From Aplectana chamaeleonis (taxonomy: Eukaryota; Nematoda; Chromadorea; Rhabditida; Cosmocercidae): a stretch of DNA of 64,000 nt. The number at the start of each line of letters is the position of its first letter. Position 1 is the stretch's first letter. Position numbers and translations under genes: made by a program. Of the stretch, positions 31,543-42,149 are shown in pieces. The notes under the pieces are model-generated. The model saw only the letters and a list, made by a program, of their open reading frames with translations. It searched no databases and was not told where the DNA came from. The DNA lies in contig JAPDOI010000174.1 in assembly GCA_029168955.1 (NCBI GenBank), forward strand, positions 1,040,001 to 1,104,000, given 5' to 3'.

Positions 31543-31689
31543 ATAATTATCAATCACATTCTTCAATGCTGTGCGCTTGTTCTCTCAATCAAGGTCCAGC
31601 CGAAAGGACTTGTGTCGTCCAATATGGCATCTGACGGGTTCCTCTACATCTTTCACCAGGAAACAGCATCCATTTCTCCAGTAAACCAC

Positions 31690-31960
31690 CATCTATCTTG
31701 ACACATGTTTCGTTGAAGGGTGTTTTAGGACTCCATGCCGGTGGTCCCTTTCATCACGGCCAGAAAGCTGTCCAGGGCAACCCACGGTCATTTTCGAATG
31801 TAGCTATTAAGATTCTTTTAAAGCATCTAGACACATGCGGGGAATCGTCCGTGCTGGGTCACAGTCTTCTTGTTTGAGAAGCCACTCGTATCGGGAGCAC
31901 GAACTCGTGTTTGATCGGTCACGGAGAATCTGGCTGACATCCGAGCGTTCTCCAGCAATG
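31690..31960 (-). repeat. Inverted copy of the 27.66-28.4 kb repeat
   Basis: The minus strand reads GGACAGCTTTCTGGCCGTGA, GCATGGAGTCC and TGGCTTCTCAAACAAGAAGA, matching 28284, 28338 and 27737 on the plus strand. It lacks the tandem MITE pair that splits the left copy, so it gives the uninterrupted order. Confidence 0.7.
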
Positions 31961-32197
31961 ACGAAAATGCTTTTAATGTCTTTTCTAAACTAACTCTGTA
32001 AAATTTAAGGCCAAGAAAAATTGTTATACAAAAAAACTGAGAGGCTTTGTAATTTTGATGCACTCGAAATTGTCGATTTTCGCCTAAAAGTGCTTTATTC
32101 CGTTTAATCTGACAGCCAGTATCGGTCCTAACATGGTTAGAGGGGTATTCGGTGGTCATGAACGTGTTGGTGTTAAACAAAGCCGTAGAGCAAACAT

Positions 32198-32524
32198 TCG
32201 AAGCTGAATAAGAACGTAAAGGCCAACCGAACATCGCTCGACACGACGCGGCTGCGTCATGGCTCTATAATTTTCGAAGTTTTTACTCCGATTTTGTTAT
32301 ATCTTGACCACCGTTGGTGCTGTTTTCCTACTTCCTAGAGTAGGCAGATCCTCAACTGCTGACCCCTGGAGAAGGACGGTATGTGAATGAAGACACACTA
32401 CTCCCGACTTCTTTTACACCCTATCTTTATCAATTGGTTATCATCAATTTTGTTTACGAGAGCCGTGACGCGACCGCGTCGTGTCGAGCAATGTTCGGTT
32501 GGCCTTTACGTCCTTATCGAAGCT
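32198..32524. mobile_element. MITE with 65-bp inverted arms
   Basis: The arms TTCGAAGCTGAATAAGAACG ... GACACGACGCGG (32198-32263) and the inverted CCGCGTCGTGTCGAGCAATG ... CTTATCGAAGC (32459-32524) contain AAAGGCCAACCGAACAT and its complement. The interior is non-coding. Confidence 0.75.
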
Positions 32525-32579
32525 AAACTATTCTCACCAAAAATAAGATGTCTTTATAATTTTGCACCCCACTGTACTG

Positions 32580-33960
32580 TATAAGCGGAACAATTTGATT
32601 GGAATGGAAAATTTCAGACTTCTTGATTTTTTCTGAAAAACTGTTCAGAAGTAAGTAGTTTTATTGTACTGACAGGTGTGCAGCCGATTCGTGTATGGCG
32701 CCGTAGTGAAAAATCTTCAGGAAGAATGAAAATGTCCTTATCATCCCAGTCCTCTCGCGATATTGCTTGGACCACTCCTTTTCATATTTTTTTCGGTTAG
32801 AAAACCTGTCGCTTGATTTCCTCTGAATTGACGTGATTCGCTCAAGGGGTGTGAGCCTGGGAAACGAGGTAAGCCAGGGAGGACGAAGCGCTGCGATTCC
32901 CACCAGACAACAGCTGTTTGTCCTTAGGTTTTGTGCCATGTGCCGGAACACTCCGGCCATGTGTCAATCTGCTTCGATTTATTTGCCGCCTTCAAAAGCT
33001 CTGTTGAACCATCGCTATTTTAAATTTGTCAGATTCATAAACCTCATTAAAACCTAGGAGTTTAGCAGCCGAAACGGTCTTGATGATTCGAATACCCGAA
33101 TATTTGCGAACTCACAGAACAAGCAAAAAAGAAACTTGCTCCTTTTTGATCTAGCCTTCGGAGGTTTCAAAATCCCAGGCACCATTGGCAGCCTCTCGGT
33201 GTTGCTAGAAAATTAACTGAAACTCTTGAGTTTATGCTGTACTTACTTTTAGAATTGTGGTGCACTCAATTTGGCTTTGATTCGACCTCGCGCCACCCCT
33301 CGATTCCTGAATCGGAGTCACGATATGAATTCAAGCGTTGCTTTTACCTGGCTTGACATATGCTAATGCCGTATAGAGCTTAAAAAAACGTTTTACTGTT
33401 TACGAAGCGTGCTTGATTTTGCTTTGATGAGTCTAACGGAGAAGCTTGTGAAATCCGATCCCTCGTCTGTCACTACTCATCAATAGTGGGTCTGTGCTTG
33501 ACAAACAAATCGTAATTCTTGTCATTTCTCTGAATTTCATAGTTTTTTCATTGCTACAGGTTATTAAATGCCAATCCAGCTTCTAAAAATAATCAAGGAA
33601 TTTTTTCAACTTCTACTTTCTCGTAATTATGACATTGCCAAATCATTGCTTTTGCCAGGGAGCTTAACTTTTAAGTAATTCATAGATTTTCCCCGAGGTC
33701 CCTGATCTGTCTCGATTTTAGTTTAGCGATTTCCATTCTGGAGGGGCGAAACCTCTGACAGATTTTACGAAAGACCATTCCAAACAATTTGTTGTTAGGT
33801 TATACCAACTTTTTACGCTCTTTTTATTGCCAGTTTTCCGTGGATTATACTACGAAAACTCTTATGTTCAACGGGATTCGCTAAACAACGGGTTTTTTCG
33901 TTCCAATTCAACGATAATAGGAAAATAGTAATATCGAAACAAACTGCCGAAAATCGTCAT
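32580..33960. other. No gene recognised
   Basis: About 1.4 kb of AT-rich DNA with only short frames; no domain, RNA or terminal repeat seen. Confidence 0.45.
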
Positions 33961-34289
33961 TTTCCGCTTTTGCATGGGCTTCAAAACAGTGGTGCACTAA
34001 ACAGACGAAGCGCAGCACGGAAGGTGTCTCAGGCAATTGTTAGCAGCGTACGGCACGAGGTATGGGCCGGCCAGTTTTTCTCAGCCCCCCGCCCCAGGCA
34101 CGATAGTAGGTCGCTTCTTGACCGTTTTCTCCCACCCTCACCAAGAGCTAATGTGTGCTCGAAGCCAATGCATTGCAAAAAAAAATTCGGACATATGAGA
34201 GGACAAGAGCACAAAGCAGCGCTTATTGCCTTCATGTAGAGAGGATCTGAAATTGCAAAAGTATATGTAACTAGACTTTATACTCTATG

Positions 34290-35240
34290 CTTGTGCTGTT
34301 TAATAACTCCGGATGGTTGAGGTAGGGTTCGATCCCGCCGAAAGTCCATATTCTTTCACGGGTTACGAGAGTAGGATATTTGTGGCGAGCATGATTGATT
34401 CACCCAGTATACCAACTTTGACCGTCTAAGATGGACGCTGAAGGGCGCTACACTGAATGGGCCTGCACCCTTCTAAGGTGTGGTTCCTCCGGAAGTCGAC
34501 CATTTTGAAAACTAAGAATCGTGAGAGTAGGATCTTTGATTCCAGCCGATTTACCCTCGATACAATCTTTCACCATCTCAGATGAAAGCCGAAGACCGCC
34601 GCTATTTAGATAGCCGGAGACGATGAAAAAAAAACGACCAAGTTTTTGGAACGTTCTAAGTTAAGTGCTGAACGAGTTATATGGAAAAATCTTGGTTTCA
34701 AGAAACTAGACTTTATACGCTATCGTTTTAAATTTTCCGCACCTCTAGGGAAAGCCTTCAAAAAAATTACTAGGTGTGGGTTCTTTTTTAGAATGCACTG
34801 AGGGCCCATGGCTCCCCCACCCCTAAGTACTGAGAAAACGCGAAAAATGCCGCAGAATCCACACCAGCAAAATTTTCTTCGAAGGCCTTCCCCAGGGATG
34901 AGGGAGGTCTCAGACGTTAGGGTTCAGAGCGTAGTTTCTTAAAGCTAGGATTCTTCCGGGTCCTTAACTTAGAACTTGAGTTACTGCAGTTTTAAAACCC
35001 AAATTAGTGTTTTTAGGATAAATCGACTACGCGGGACTTAAATATCCTACTCTCATGACTCCTAATTTTCAAAACTGTTAACTTCCGGCGGGACCACACC
35101 TGAGAAAGGTGTGATCCCGCATACTGTTGCGGTGTTCAGCCTCGATCTTAGACGTTGAAAGTGAGTGTAGAGGGTGAATCGACCCCGCTCAACTCAAATA
35201 TCAACTCTCGTGATCATTTAGCATTTAGTAGTCGAACTGC
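34290..35240. repeat. Dispersed repeat, CCGCCGGAAGTC family
   Basis: Related stretches around CCTCCGGAAGTCGACC (34487), AACTTCCGGCGGGACCACAC (35081), CCCGCCGGAAGTCGGAAATT (54717) and CTTCCAGCGGACCACATTC (56755) share neighbours such as GATCGATTTACCCT and (A/G)GAGTCGCGAGA. Orientation varies. No coding content is evident. Confidence 0.6.
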
Positions 35241-35317
35241 TTTGGACTTTTCACATAGAGGATCCATATGTCTTGACTATTATTTTGGGATGACCTTTAC
35301 CTCACCCTAAACTTACA

Positions 35318-36535
35318 AGGGACAACGCCCCGGGGGAGGAGACGTCCTGAAAAAAGTTCTTCTGAGAGTTGTGGGGGATGGATAGAGTAACCAAAGTCTA
35401 TGTTTGGTTTTTCCTACGAGCCTTCCGATATTCTAGGAAAAAAAAAGAAAAAACCATTTGAAACTACCTGTAACCTCCTATTCGGAGCAGCTGGAGTGAG
35501 TTCATATACTCGGCACACGTTAGGTTACAATAAAGTTGCCCCATACAAGGTTTTACTGTTTGATTCTGGCCCATTCGTGAGATGTAAGCCGTTTCCGCGC
35601 TTACTGTGCATTCCGTTCCTCGTATCACTTGATTGAACTTGCCATAACCACCGTGCAGGGATGATCGAGTGGATAACAATGGGGGATGCTAAATTACGAG
35701 GGGGTGCTGGGTTGCGGGTTCAATTCCCGCAATGCATCTTCTGGAAGAATTGCTTTGCATCTATTCGATTGTTTATAACGAGGTTTCTCATTCACATTTT
35801 ACTTGCTTTTCCCAATCTTACTGGATTTACAAGTTCTATCGCGTGAATCCCTGTAAGATATGAGCATTTCCTCACCTTATTCAAAAAATTATTCTTCCCA
35901 CCTTCTTGTGTTAGAATTTCGGGTTCATTGAGAAATATTGTATTGCGATCATCTTGTTACTTCGTATTACTTTGCTTGAGTGAAGAAGAACACCTTTCTT
36001 GAACACATCAAAGTCGTTTGCGAATCATCGAAGAAAAAAGCACTGCCATTGTAAGAAGCAAAGCTATGAATCCTTTCTTAGAAATTATCATCATGGCCGC
36101 AGTTTTCATTTTCAGAAGGGGACAATCGGTTGCCCAATACATCTGGTAACCCTTCATCGAAAACCACTAAACTAGGCTGCATCACGCAGAAAACTTTTTT
36201 TCGATTGTTTGGAGATAGAGGGTGAGTGAGTGAGTGTAAGGCGAAAAAAAGGCGAAATTTTTTCTCTATATTGATCCAAATAAAGCAGATTCAGGTAGAT
36301 GGGTGTTAGATATAGTAGCCAGCTCATTTTCGCTTCTGAAAAACCGAAAGAACAGCCATGGTGGACGGTTGAAGAGAATGCGCCCGCTAATTTTCCTGTT
36401 TTTGCAATTTTTTGCTCTACCGCATGATCCATAGGTAAACCCAACATACAGTAATGTTACTCTATCCATCCCCTACAACTCCCAGAAGAACTTTTCCATG
36501 GCGTCTCCTAAAGCGGGGGTCGTCCCTTGTCAGGG
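35318..36535. mobile_element. 1.2-kb foldback element with about 100-bp arms
   Basis: The left arm GGGACAACGCCCCGGGGG ... GTTCTTCTGAGAGTTGTGGG ... GGATGGATAGAGTAAC (35321-35420) is matched in inverted orientation by 36420-36535 (GTTACTCTATCCATCCCC, CAACTCCCAGAAGAAC, GGGGGTCGTCCC). The interior contains a tRNA-like sequence but no transposase. Confidence 0.8.
35659..35745 (+). tRNA. Decayed tRNA-Ser/Leu-like sequence
   Basis: TGATCGAGTGGATAA resembles a D-arm/box A and GCGGGTTCAATTCCCGC is a perfect 5-bp T-stem with box B. About 45 nt between them would fit a long variable arm. The acceptor and anticodon stems do not pair convincingly, so this is probably a pseudogene. Confidence 0.35.
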
Positions 36536-36804
36536 CCAAAAAAAAACAAGAACGACACTTGATTGAACCCTTTGTCGCTGTCGCTGACACCCGTCGCAGT
36601 ACACTGCCCGGCAACGAATAGCGGCAACAGCGTCCGATTACCTCACGGTTTTCACAATTGAGGCATAACATCCCCTTTCGATCCAGTGACTGCAGCAGAT
36701 GCTGCAAACTGCTCTTGGGACAGCATTTTTCTACTGTGTGGGCCCGGTCCCGGCACGATTCGTAACAGTTGACCGCACCAATCGCGGTCGCAAACTTTTG
36801 GTAT

Positions 36805-36928
36805 GGCAGGGATCATACTTCCAGCGACGAGCGACGCGGCGGAATGTTTACCATCCATATCAACCGAAAATTGATATGCATGGTGTGCACTGACGCTGTC
36901 GCTGGTCGCGGTAAGTATGATCCCGACC
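36805..36928. mobile_element. 124-bp Harbinger-like MITE, copy 2
   Basis: Same family and length as 8547-8670: ends GGCAGGGATCATACTTCC and GTAAGTATGATCCCGACC, flanked by TAT on both sides (36802-36804, 36929-36931). Confidence 0.8.
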
Positions 36929-37189
36929 TATAACAATGGCCTTGCGGTCGTTCGAGGAGCTTTTCATAATCGAAAAGGCGCGCAACAGTCAGAACGGTCG
37001 GAAACCGACAAGTTCAATGCGGAGAAGTTTAAGAAAGAAGAATAGTCGCTACAAGAGCGGTTACCCACCCAGATTTGAAGGTTTGAGCAGAAATTGTGAC
37101 CGCGGAATAGAGCACATATTTTTTTGTTCTTGGAAAGTTAGGATTATTGTTGAGACGTTCCTAAACTGAATGCTCGATCAATCTATAGC

Positions 37190-37605
37190 TTGTGGGAGCG
37201 AAACAGTGTGTATGAAGTCAAGTCTTCCAGAGGATCAGGGGTGTTGTCTTCGGAACGCACCCCAGAGCGTCTGCCCGTGAAGCTAAAGCGACATAGGCCT
37301 CCCTCGACGGTAATTTGCTTGCAAATCAACACAATATTGCCTTCGATCAGTCCGAATCTTGATGCAGTCGACTTCTCTCTGTGGGACTACTTGGAGTGAA
37401 GGTTTCACAGCAATTGTATCACCGTTTGAGCCAACAGCGTCGTGAGCCTACAATATTCTGGGGTGATTCAAACCCGAGATGCCTGCAGTGCACCGTCGAT
37501 TTTGTGCACCTCCGTTTGGAAGCTTGTGTGGGAGCGAAGGGCGGAAGTTCTGTGTCTTTTGTTCAAATACTCTTACTAAACCTATTTATGTTTCATTAAA
37601 ACTGA
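37190..37605 (+). pseudogene. IS630/Tc1/mariner-type transposase C-terminal remnant
   Basis: One frame gives INTILPSISPNLDAVDFSLW then DYLE, matching the PxxSPDLNPxDFSxWxYLE segment around the last catalytic acid of the Tc1/mariner superfamily. A second frame downstream gives RLEACVGAKGG, matching the usual RLxACIxAxGGHFE C-terminus. The frames are separated by stops and shifts. It is unlike the 17.9-kb mariner in wording. No paired termini were found. Confidence 0.55.
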
Positions 37606-37717
37606 AAATACCGGTAGGGAGCGTGTGTCATTCAGGTCAATATCGTTTTTTTCGCATCCACTTTTTTCAATCATTCTTAACTGTGGAAGGAACTGCTTGG
37701 AATTTACGAAGAATTCA

Positions 37718-37905
37718 CCGCGAACCTCGATTTTACAAAGAATTTAGCGCGAAGATACTGCAAGCAGCGAAAATGACGCCAACTCACTGAGAGGTGTCTG
37801 CCGCGATTTAATCGCAGAATTACCACGAATTTACCGGGAAAGCACCGCAAAAAGGGCCCGAGATTACCGGGAGGCTGCCGCGAATTTGTGGCAAAATTAG
37901 CGTGA
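37718..37905. repeat. ACCGCGAATTT degenerate minisatellite
   Basis: Units such as TTCACCGCGAACC, TTTAGCGCGAAG, CTGCCGCGATTTA, TTACCACGAATTT and CTGCCGCGAATTT recur at about 11-13 bp spacing. CACTGAGAG at about 37788 is a partial match to the boundary motif of the other CGCG arrays. Confidence 0.65.
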
Positions 37906-37919
37906 TAAAGTATAAATCA

Positions 37920-38460
37920 CATTCCACGTTCGACTTTCCATAAATATCGGCATAGTATCTCGTAGTTGAATTCTCGAGCAGTAGACCAAGAATTTTCAGC
38001 TTTATTCGGCTAACGTTTCGGCAATCACGCCTTCTTCAGAGCCTGGAAGCTAAAGATACATAAGGAAACTAGCCGTCCAAGCACCATTTCAGAACGAAAG
38101 TCTTATTCCACAGAAAACTGACAAAAGCGACACCGTATGGCAGTTTGAAAAAGCTAACCTTTAGTGTGCAGACTGAAGCCTGCCAGACACCCTCAGATGG
38201 CCTTAGATGGCGGGTGAATGAGTGGGACCATATCGGACCACCCACCTAATTAGCCTTCAGAAGGCTGATCAAGCTCATAAACAGATCAAAACCCACAAAG
38301 GTCAACAAAGGGGGCTAGTTCTCGGACAGTCGGGGCTTAGTACGTCGGCACAACACCGTTAGTACGCCGACACAGTAGCTGCTGGTAACAGCAGGATATG
38401 CTGGCAACGACCAGGAGCTCCTGTTGCTTGTGCTGGCGTACTAACGCTTTGTTTATCGTG
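37920..38460 (+). mobile_element. Penelope-like element fragment (no coding part)
   Basis: TTTATTCGGCTAACGTTTCG and GGCAATCACGCCTTCTTCAG (38001-38039), plus AGTCGGGGCTTAGTAC and ACACCGTTAGTACGCC (38330-38365), match the minus strand of 52030-52520, where a GIY-YIG frame lies between the two blocks. Here that frame is replaced by unrelated DNA. The GGCGTACTAACGC segment also recurs near 57925. Confidence 0.65.
38012..38039 (-). ncRNA. Hammerhead-core-like motif in Penelope fragment
   Basis: The minus strand reads CTGAAGA, a 3-bp stem GGC/GCC with loop GTGATT, then GAAAC, fitting CUGANGA-stem II-GAAA. Stems I and III were not convincingly resolved. Confidence 0.3.
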
Positions 38461-38714
38461 GCACGCGTGCTATTGCCAGCCACTCTCTCCTAGTGTCTGC
38501 TGACACTCTTCCATTGATTTGTCTAATACGAATGAACATTGCAGCATCCTATTGTACGACGGCGGCGGGTATATAAGGCGGCCAGCCTCGCTTAGGGGGC
38601 AGTTGGCCGTTTGAGACCAGTCCGAGGAGGTGACCTTGTGTCACTGTTCGGAAGATGATTTTTGGAATGCTGAGGGGATCATCTTCATCGTCGTGAGGGA
38701 AGACCCCTGGTTGC

Positions 38715-38860
38715 GGACCGCGGCGAGCTCAGAGAAACTCACGGCTCGTCCGCGGCGGCAGGTGAGCTTTCCGGACGGTCCGCGGCGCTTGACGGCTGAT
38801 CCGCGGCACAATTGATAGTCGGATGGTCAAACGGCCGATCCGCGGCGCTGTGTGTTCTAG
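38715..38860. repeat. GATCCGCGGCG minisatellite with CTCAGAGAAA boundary
   Basis: Degenerate units GGACCGCGGCGAG, CGTCCGCGGCGGC, GGTCCGCGGCGC, GATCCGCGGCAC and GATCCGCGGCGC. GCTCAGAGAAAC sits at 38728-38739. The same core is used at 51707-51905. Confidence 0.8.
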
Positions 38861-38869
38861 ATAGGGTGG

Positions 38870-39880
38870 TTTCGGGGCGCACCGGCAGTCCACCATCTCG
38901 ATACCGATCGCCCAAAAGCAGCCACATATATTTTTGAATTGTTTTTGGATTGAACGACTCCACCACCTCGTCCCCCGAAGTCTTAAAACAATTTCTCAGC
39001 AGCTGACTTCGACTTTCTCGTATTTATGACTTTGCCAAGCCGTTATATCCACATGCACGCTAATTTTTCTTTCCAGATGCCGTCGCAACAACTTCTAGGG
39101 CAGAAAAAATCCCAGATGGTAAGTAAATTTTCATATTCTCGTTCATTTTTGAGATTCTATTCTGATTTTGTTTTTTTTTCATTCAAAAATTTTTATGATT
39201 GTTTGGTTTCGTACTTCTCCTCATGTGTTTTTTTTTTCAAGAATAGTTCCGGTTTGATACCGACTTCGATCGATTTCGGCATGAAACCAGATCTACCCTA
39301 GAAAACCAAACAATCATATAAATCACTGGAATGTAAGGAAGGAAAACAAAAAGAGAGAATTACAAAAATAAACGTGAAAATGAGAAATTACCTACCACCG
39401 TGAATTTTTTCTCCCCTAGAAGTTGTTGCGGAGGCATCTGGAAGAAAAAAATTGGTGTGCATTTAGATATAACTTTTTATTATATGATAAAACACAGAAG
39501 GACGGGTTTAGTCACATAAGCCAAGAAAATGAAGAAAATGAAAAAAAACATTCACAATCAGCTGATCGGCGACGGCGCATGAATCTCGTCCGGCTCGAGC
39601 ACGTGCGGCCGTGAAGCGTCTCAATACGCAATTGCGGAGTGAAATTTGACGCATGGGAGCGGAATTTGACGCAGAGAAGCACAGTACATGAACTCTGTTT
39701 CCATCGAGTGGGATATTCTAGTAGAGCGGAGTCCTTATAGTTTAGCTCAGTGTGTTTTGCTTACGCAATTGAAATGCACGCAATGCCGCTCACAGTAACC
39801 AGAAAATCAAATCGATCGCCGCCGCAACTGCCGCTCTAGCCCCTGACTGGTGTATGGGTTCTCTGACCTCCAGTATGGTC
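38870..39880. other. No gene recognised
   Basis: About 1 kb of AT-rich DNA; short frames without recognisable motifs. Confidence 0.4.
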
Positions 39881-40043
39881 AATTAGAGGGTGGTGGCTAT
39901 CGTGTATCAACACCCCGAAGAGGCGGGAGAAACGGGGGAGGAGCGAGCTTCCTGACTGGACGAACACGGGCTAGCCCTGCGTTGCATCCAATCAGGAGCC
40001 TCGCTCCTCCCCCCGTTTCTCCCGCCTCCTCAGGGGTGTTGAT
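39880..40043. mobile_element. Hairpin element, interrupted near its right end by the 11-kb hAT
   Basis: The arms ATCAACACCCC-GAAGAGG-CGGGAGAAACGGGGG (39907-39938) and the inverted CCCCCGTTTCTCCCGCCTCC, TCAGGGGTGTTGAT (to 40043) form a strong hairpin with GGAGGAGCGAGC inside. The outer left sequence GGCTATCGTGTATCAACACC pairs with GGTGTTGATACACGATGGCC, which now lies at 51038-51057 beyond the hAT insertion. Confidence 0.82.
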
Positions 40044-41005
40044 CAGGGGTGTGCGGCAAAGGAATTTGAAATTTCGGCAAACGGCAACGGCAACGGCAAA
40101 CCCCAAAAGTGGCCTGCAAACGGAAAACGGCAAAACGGCAAAAGCTGTTCTGTGCTACAATTCACCCACATTTGATAACCCACAATATTTACCAGTTACT
40201 ATGTGTCTGGCGTTTAATAAGCCTTTACAGGAAGGGGAAATCCCATATAACAAAAGCCACTTGAGAGTCTCAGGTGATCGGGAAATTACAGTAGCGCTGT
40301 TTGGTGTGTGATAGTATAAGGGGCCTCCATCAAGTTCAACGAGGCCGTTTGATTGCGCGACCCAGCCTAGTCGATCCGGGCACATGCAGCAAAGCGTAAG
40401 CAAGCTTGGTGCGGTGGGAAAGGGCGCCGATCTAAAGACTGTGGCCGATACCGGTGCAACAATCAGGTGGTAATAGGTGAATGAGTACGCGTTGATTGGT
40501 CGACATTTTCGGAGAAAGACAATCCATTTCGCGATCAGCAGTGCGCGGTTTAGGTTATGACCAGAGTCACTCACAATTTCTACTGTCAGTAGCAAGTAGT
40601 AGGCTGAGGGTTCCTTATTTCGCTCATCTAAAAATACGCTCAAATTGTTTCCATTTTGAAGGTACGTAAGTGAGAGTAGTCTAAATGAATGCAATGCACA
40701 CGATAAAAGCAGTCTTCGAATTTTCACCGGAAATCAAGAGCTCTGAATGACATTTTGATCGAATGCACAGAATGAAAGGCACCTAGTGACAATTCGACTG
40801 GCACATGCGACGCGCGCGACAGAAAGTCGGTGCGCCCACGTCGTCGCTGGAGCGCCGCGCACGGTGCGTTTAGCCAAGCGACTGCTCTTGGGTGTTTCCC
40901 CTTCTATGTATTCAGCTAACAAGCCGGCACGAGGCCTAATACAACAACAATGTCGGCTAAAAAACAAACAATAAATCACTCTACATGGCCCCAAAACGTG
41001 AATGC

Positions 41006-41071
41006 GGTGCGCCCGCCCCACCCACTTCCGTCCGCTGTGGCTACCGAGGAAGTGGGTGGGGCGAGCACACC
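41006..41071. repeat. 66-bp hairpin
   Basis: The arms GGTGCGCCCGCCCCACCCAC(TTCC) and its near-exact complement GGAAGTGGGTGGGGCGAGCA(CACC) surround an 18-bp loop. Confidence 0.8.
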
Positions 41072-41304
41072 ACATGCAAGTTTCTTGGCCGTATATTGCT
41101 AATGATTGCTCGTTTTGAGCAGGTTTTCGACACTATTGTTGCAATGGGCCTCGGACATTTTGATTTCAGGTAAAAATTTTGAAGGCGGTTCCAATCGTTG
41201 TCTCCGAAAATTTTTCGTTTTTTCAACTCTACACCATTTCATAACAAACCAGCTCTGCCAAGGAGTACACCCGGTGCTATCGCAGCGAGGAGGGGGGCAC
41301 TTAC

Positions 41305-41455
41305 CATCGGCATGGATCCTGAAGAGACTTTGCGTTCCCCATTGAAGTTGGAGCAAAGTCGGTGCACCTATGTTATAGCATATGGCACCGCGTTTGCGCC
41401 AACCTTCAACAGTGAACGCGAAGTCTCTACAGGATCCATGCCGACGTTAGTCGTC
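41305..41455. repeat. 150-bp MITE-like inverted repeat
   Basis: ATCGGCATGGATCCTGAAGA-GACTTTGCGTTC at the left is mirrored by GAACGCGAAGTCTC-TACAGGATCCATGCCGACG at the right. Confidence 0.75.
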
Positions 41456-41514
41456 CCACTTGACCATGCCCATTTTTTCGCGCCGCCGCGCACTTTGATA
41501 AGCAATCCAGGGTT

Positions 41515-41705
41515 TTCTCTGAGAATTTTTGCCGCGACTCCCCCGCGACTGCCCCGCGACTCCTCCGGCTCGGTGCCTGCCGGCGCCGAGCCGGAGGAGT
41601 CGCGGGGCAGTCGCGGAGGAGATACGGGAAAGACGCGGAGGAGACGCGGGGAGAACGCGGAGGAGACGCGGGGGAATTGCGGGGCAGTCGCGGGGGAGAC
41701 GCGGA
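41515..41705. repeat. Palindromic CGCGACTCC minisatellite
   Basis: Starts TTCTCTGAGAATTTTTGCCG, then CCGCGACTCC/CCGCGACTGCC units, then switches strand at a hairpin with perfect 25-bp arms (CTGCCCCGCGACTCCTCCGG... around TGCCTGCCGGCG), and continues as GGAGACGCGG units to 41705. The frames through it are repeat by-products. Confidence 0.85.
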
Positions 41706-42149
41706 GATGATGCGGGGTTGTCGCTGGAAGTCTAGGGCTTAGCAAGCGGCTCTCATCTAGACCTGTTGTTGGCAGTGTAGTTGTCACCCATTTTCTCTCA
41801 ATCGACCCATCACGCCAGCGTTCGCTGCGATTGTGGTAGGTGGACATCTGCGAGAAACGGCGGCAAATCTACTCCCAACAAGAGGTCTAAATGAGAGCCG
41901 CTTCTCAAACACTGGACTCCGCCGCAACGAACCCGCGACTTCTCCCCACTGGGTCCGCAGGCATCGAGCAGCACAGTATCGTGGTAGAACCGCGGTAAAG
42001 TTGTGGCTCACGACTCGTTCGACTACAGGGATAACATAGAGTCAGTGCAGACGATGAACTTGTTCTAGTTTTCGGTGTTTTTGTGTAGGCCGGTTGGTTT
42101 TCGCCTGACGCGATCATTCCTCATCTTTACCGAAACGTGCCGTCCTGGC

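Larger units (their letters stand above)
28925..31605. mobile_element. Foldback element with AT-rich arrays in both arms
   Basis: The left arm TTGAGAGAACAAGC... and GGGTGGTCGTCTCGTGGCGC (28930-29000), AGTAGAGTATGTCAGCGAAT (29088) is mirrored at 31080-31160 and 31543-31600 in inverted orientation. Homology of the arms extends outward: 27660-27840 and 28282-28400 also match 31690-31960 inverted. Inside lie TTCG/AATATTCG arrays, a GGTGCTAT MITE and a hAT element. The right arm is split by a hairpin element (31161-31542). Confidence 0.75.

Noticed and set aside
31105..31553. Arg/Ala-rich frames on both strands
   Set aside because: They cross the GC-rich palindrome of the 31161-31542 hairpin element.
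26200..32577. One 6.4-kb Tc1-like transposon with CAGTGTGGTGCAAAA ends
   Set aside because: The two ends share only about 20 imperfect bases and no transposase was found between them; kept only as a remark.
35659..35745. Functional tRNA-Ser/Leu
   Set aside because: Only box B and the T-stem are good; the acceptor and anticodon stems do not pair.
39850..40311. 153-residue plus-strand frame as a gene
   Set aside because: It runs through a hairpin element and into the hAT end and its CGGCAAA array; no domain.
40155..40727. 190-residue minus-strand frame as a real protein
   Set aside because: No recognisable domain and it begins in hAT subterminal DNA; could be chance, so not listed as a gene.
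41198..41847. Overlapping long frames on both strands (170 and 159 residues)
   Set aside because: They are produced by the CGCGACTCC minisatellite and an adjacent inverted repeat.
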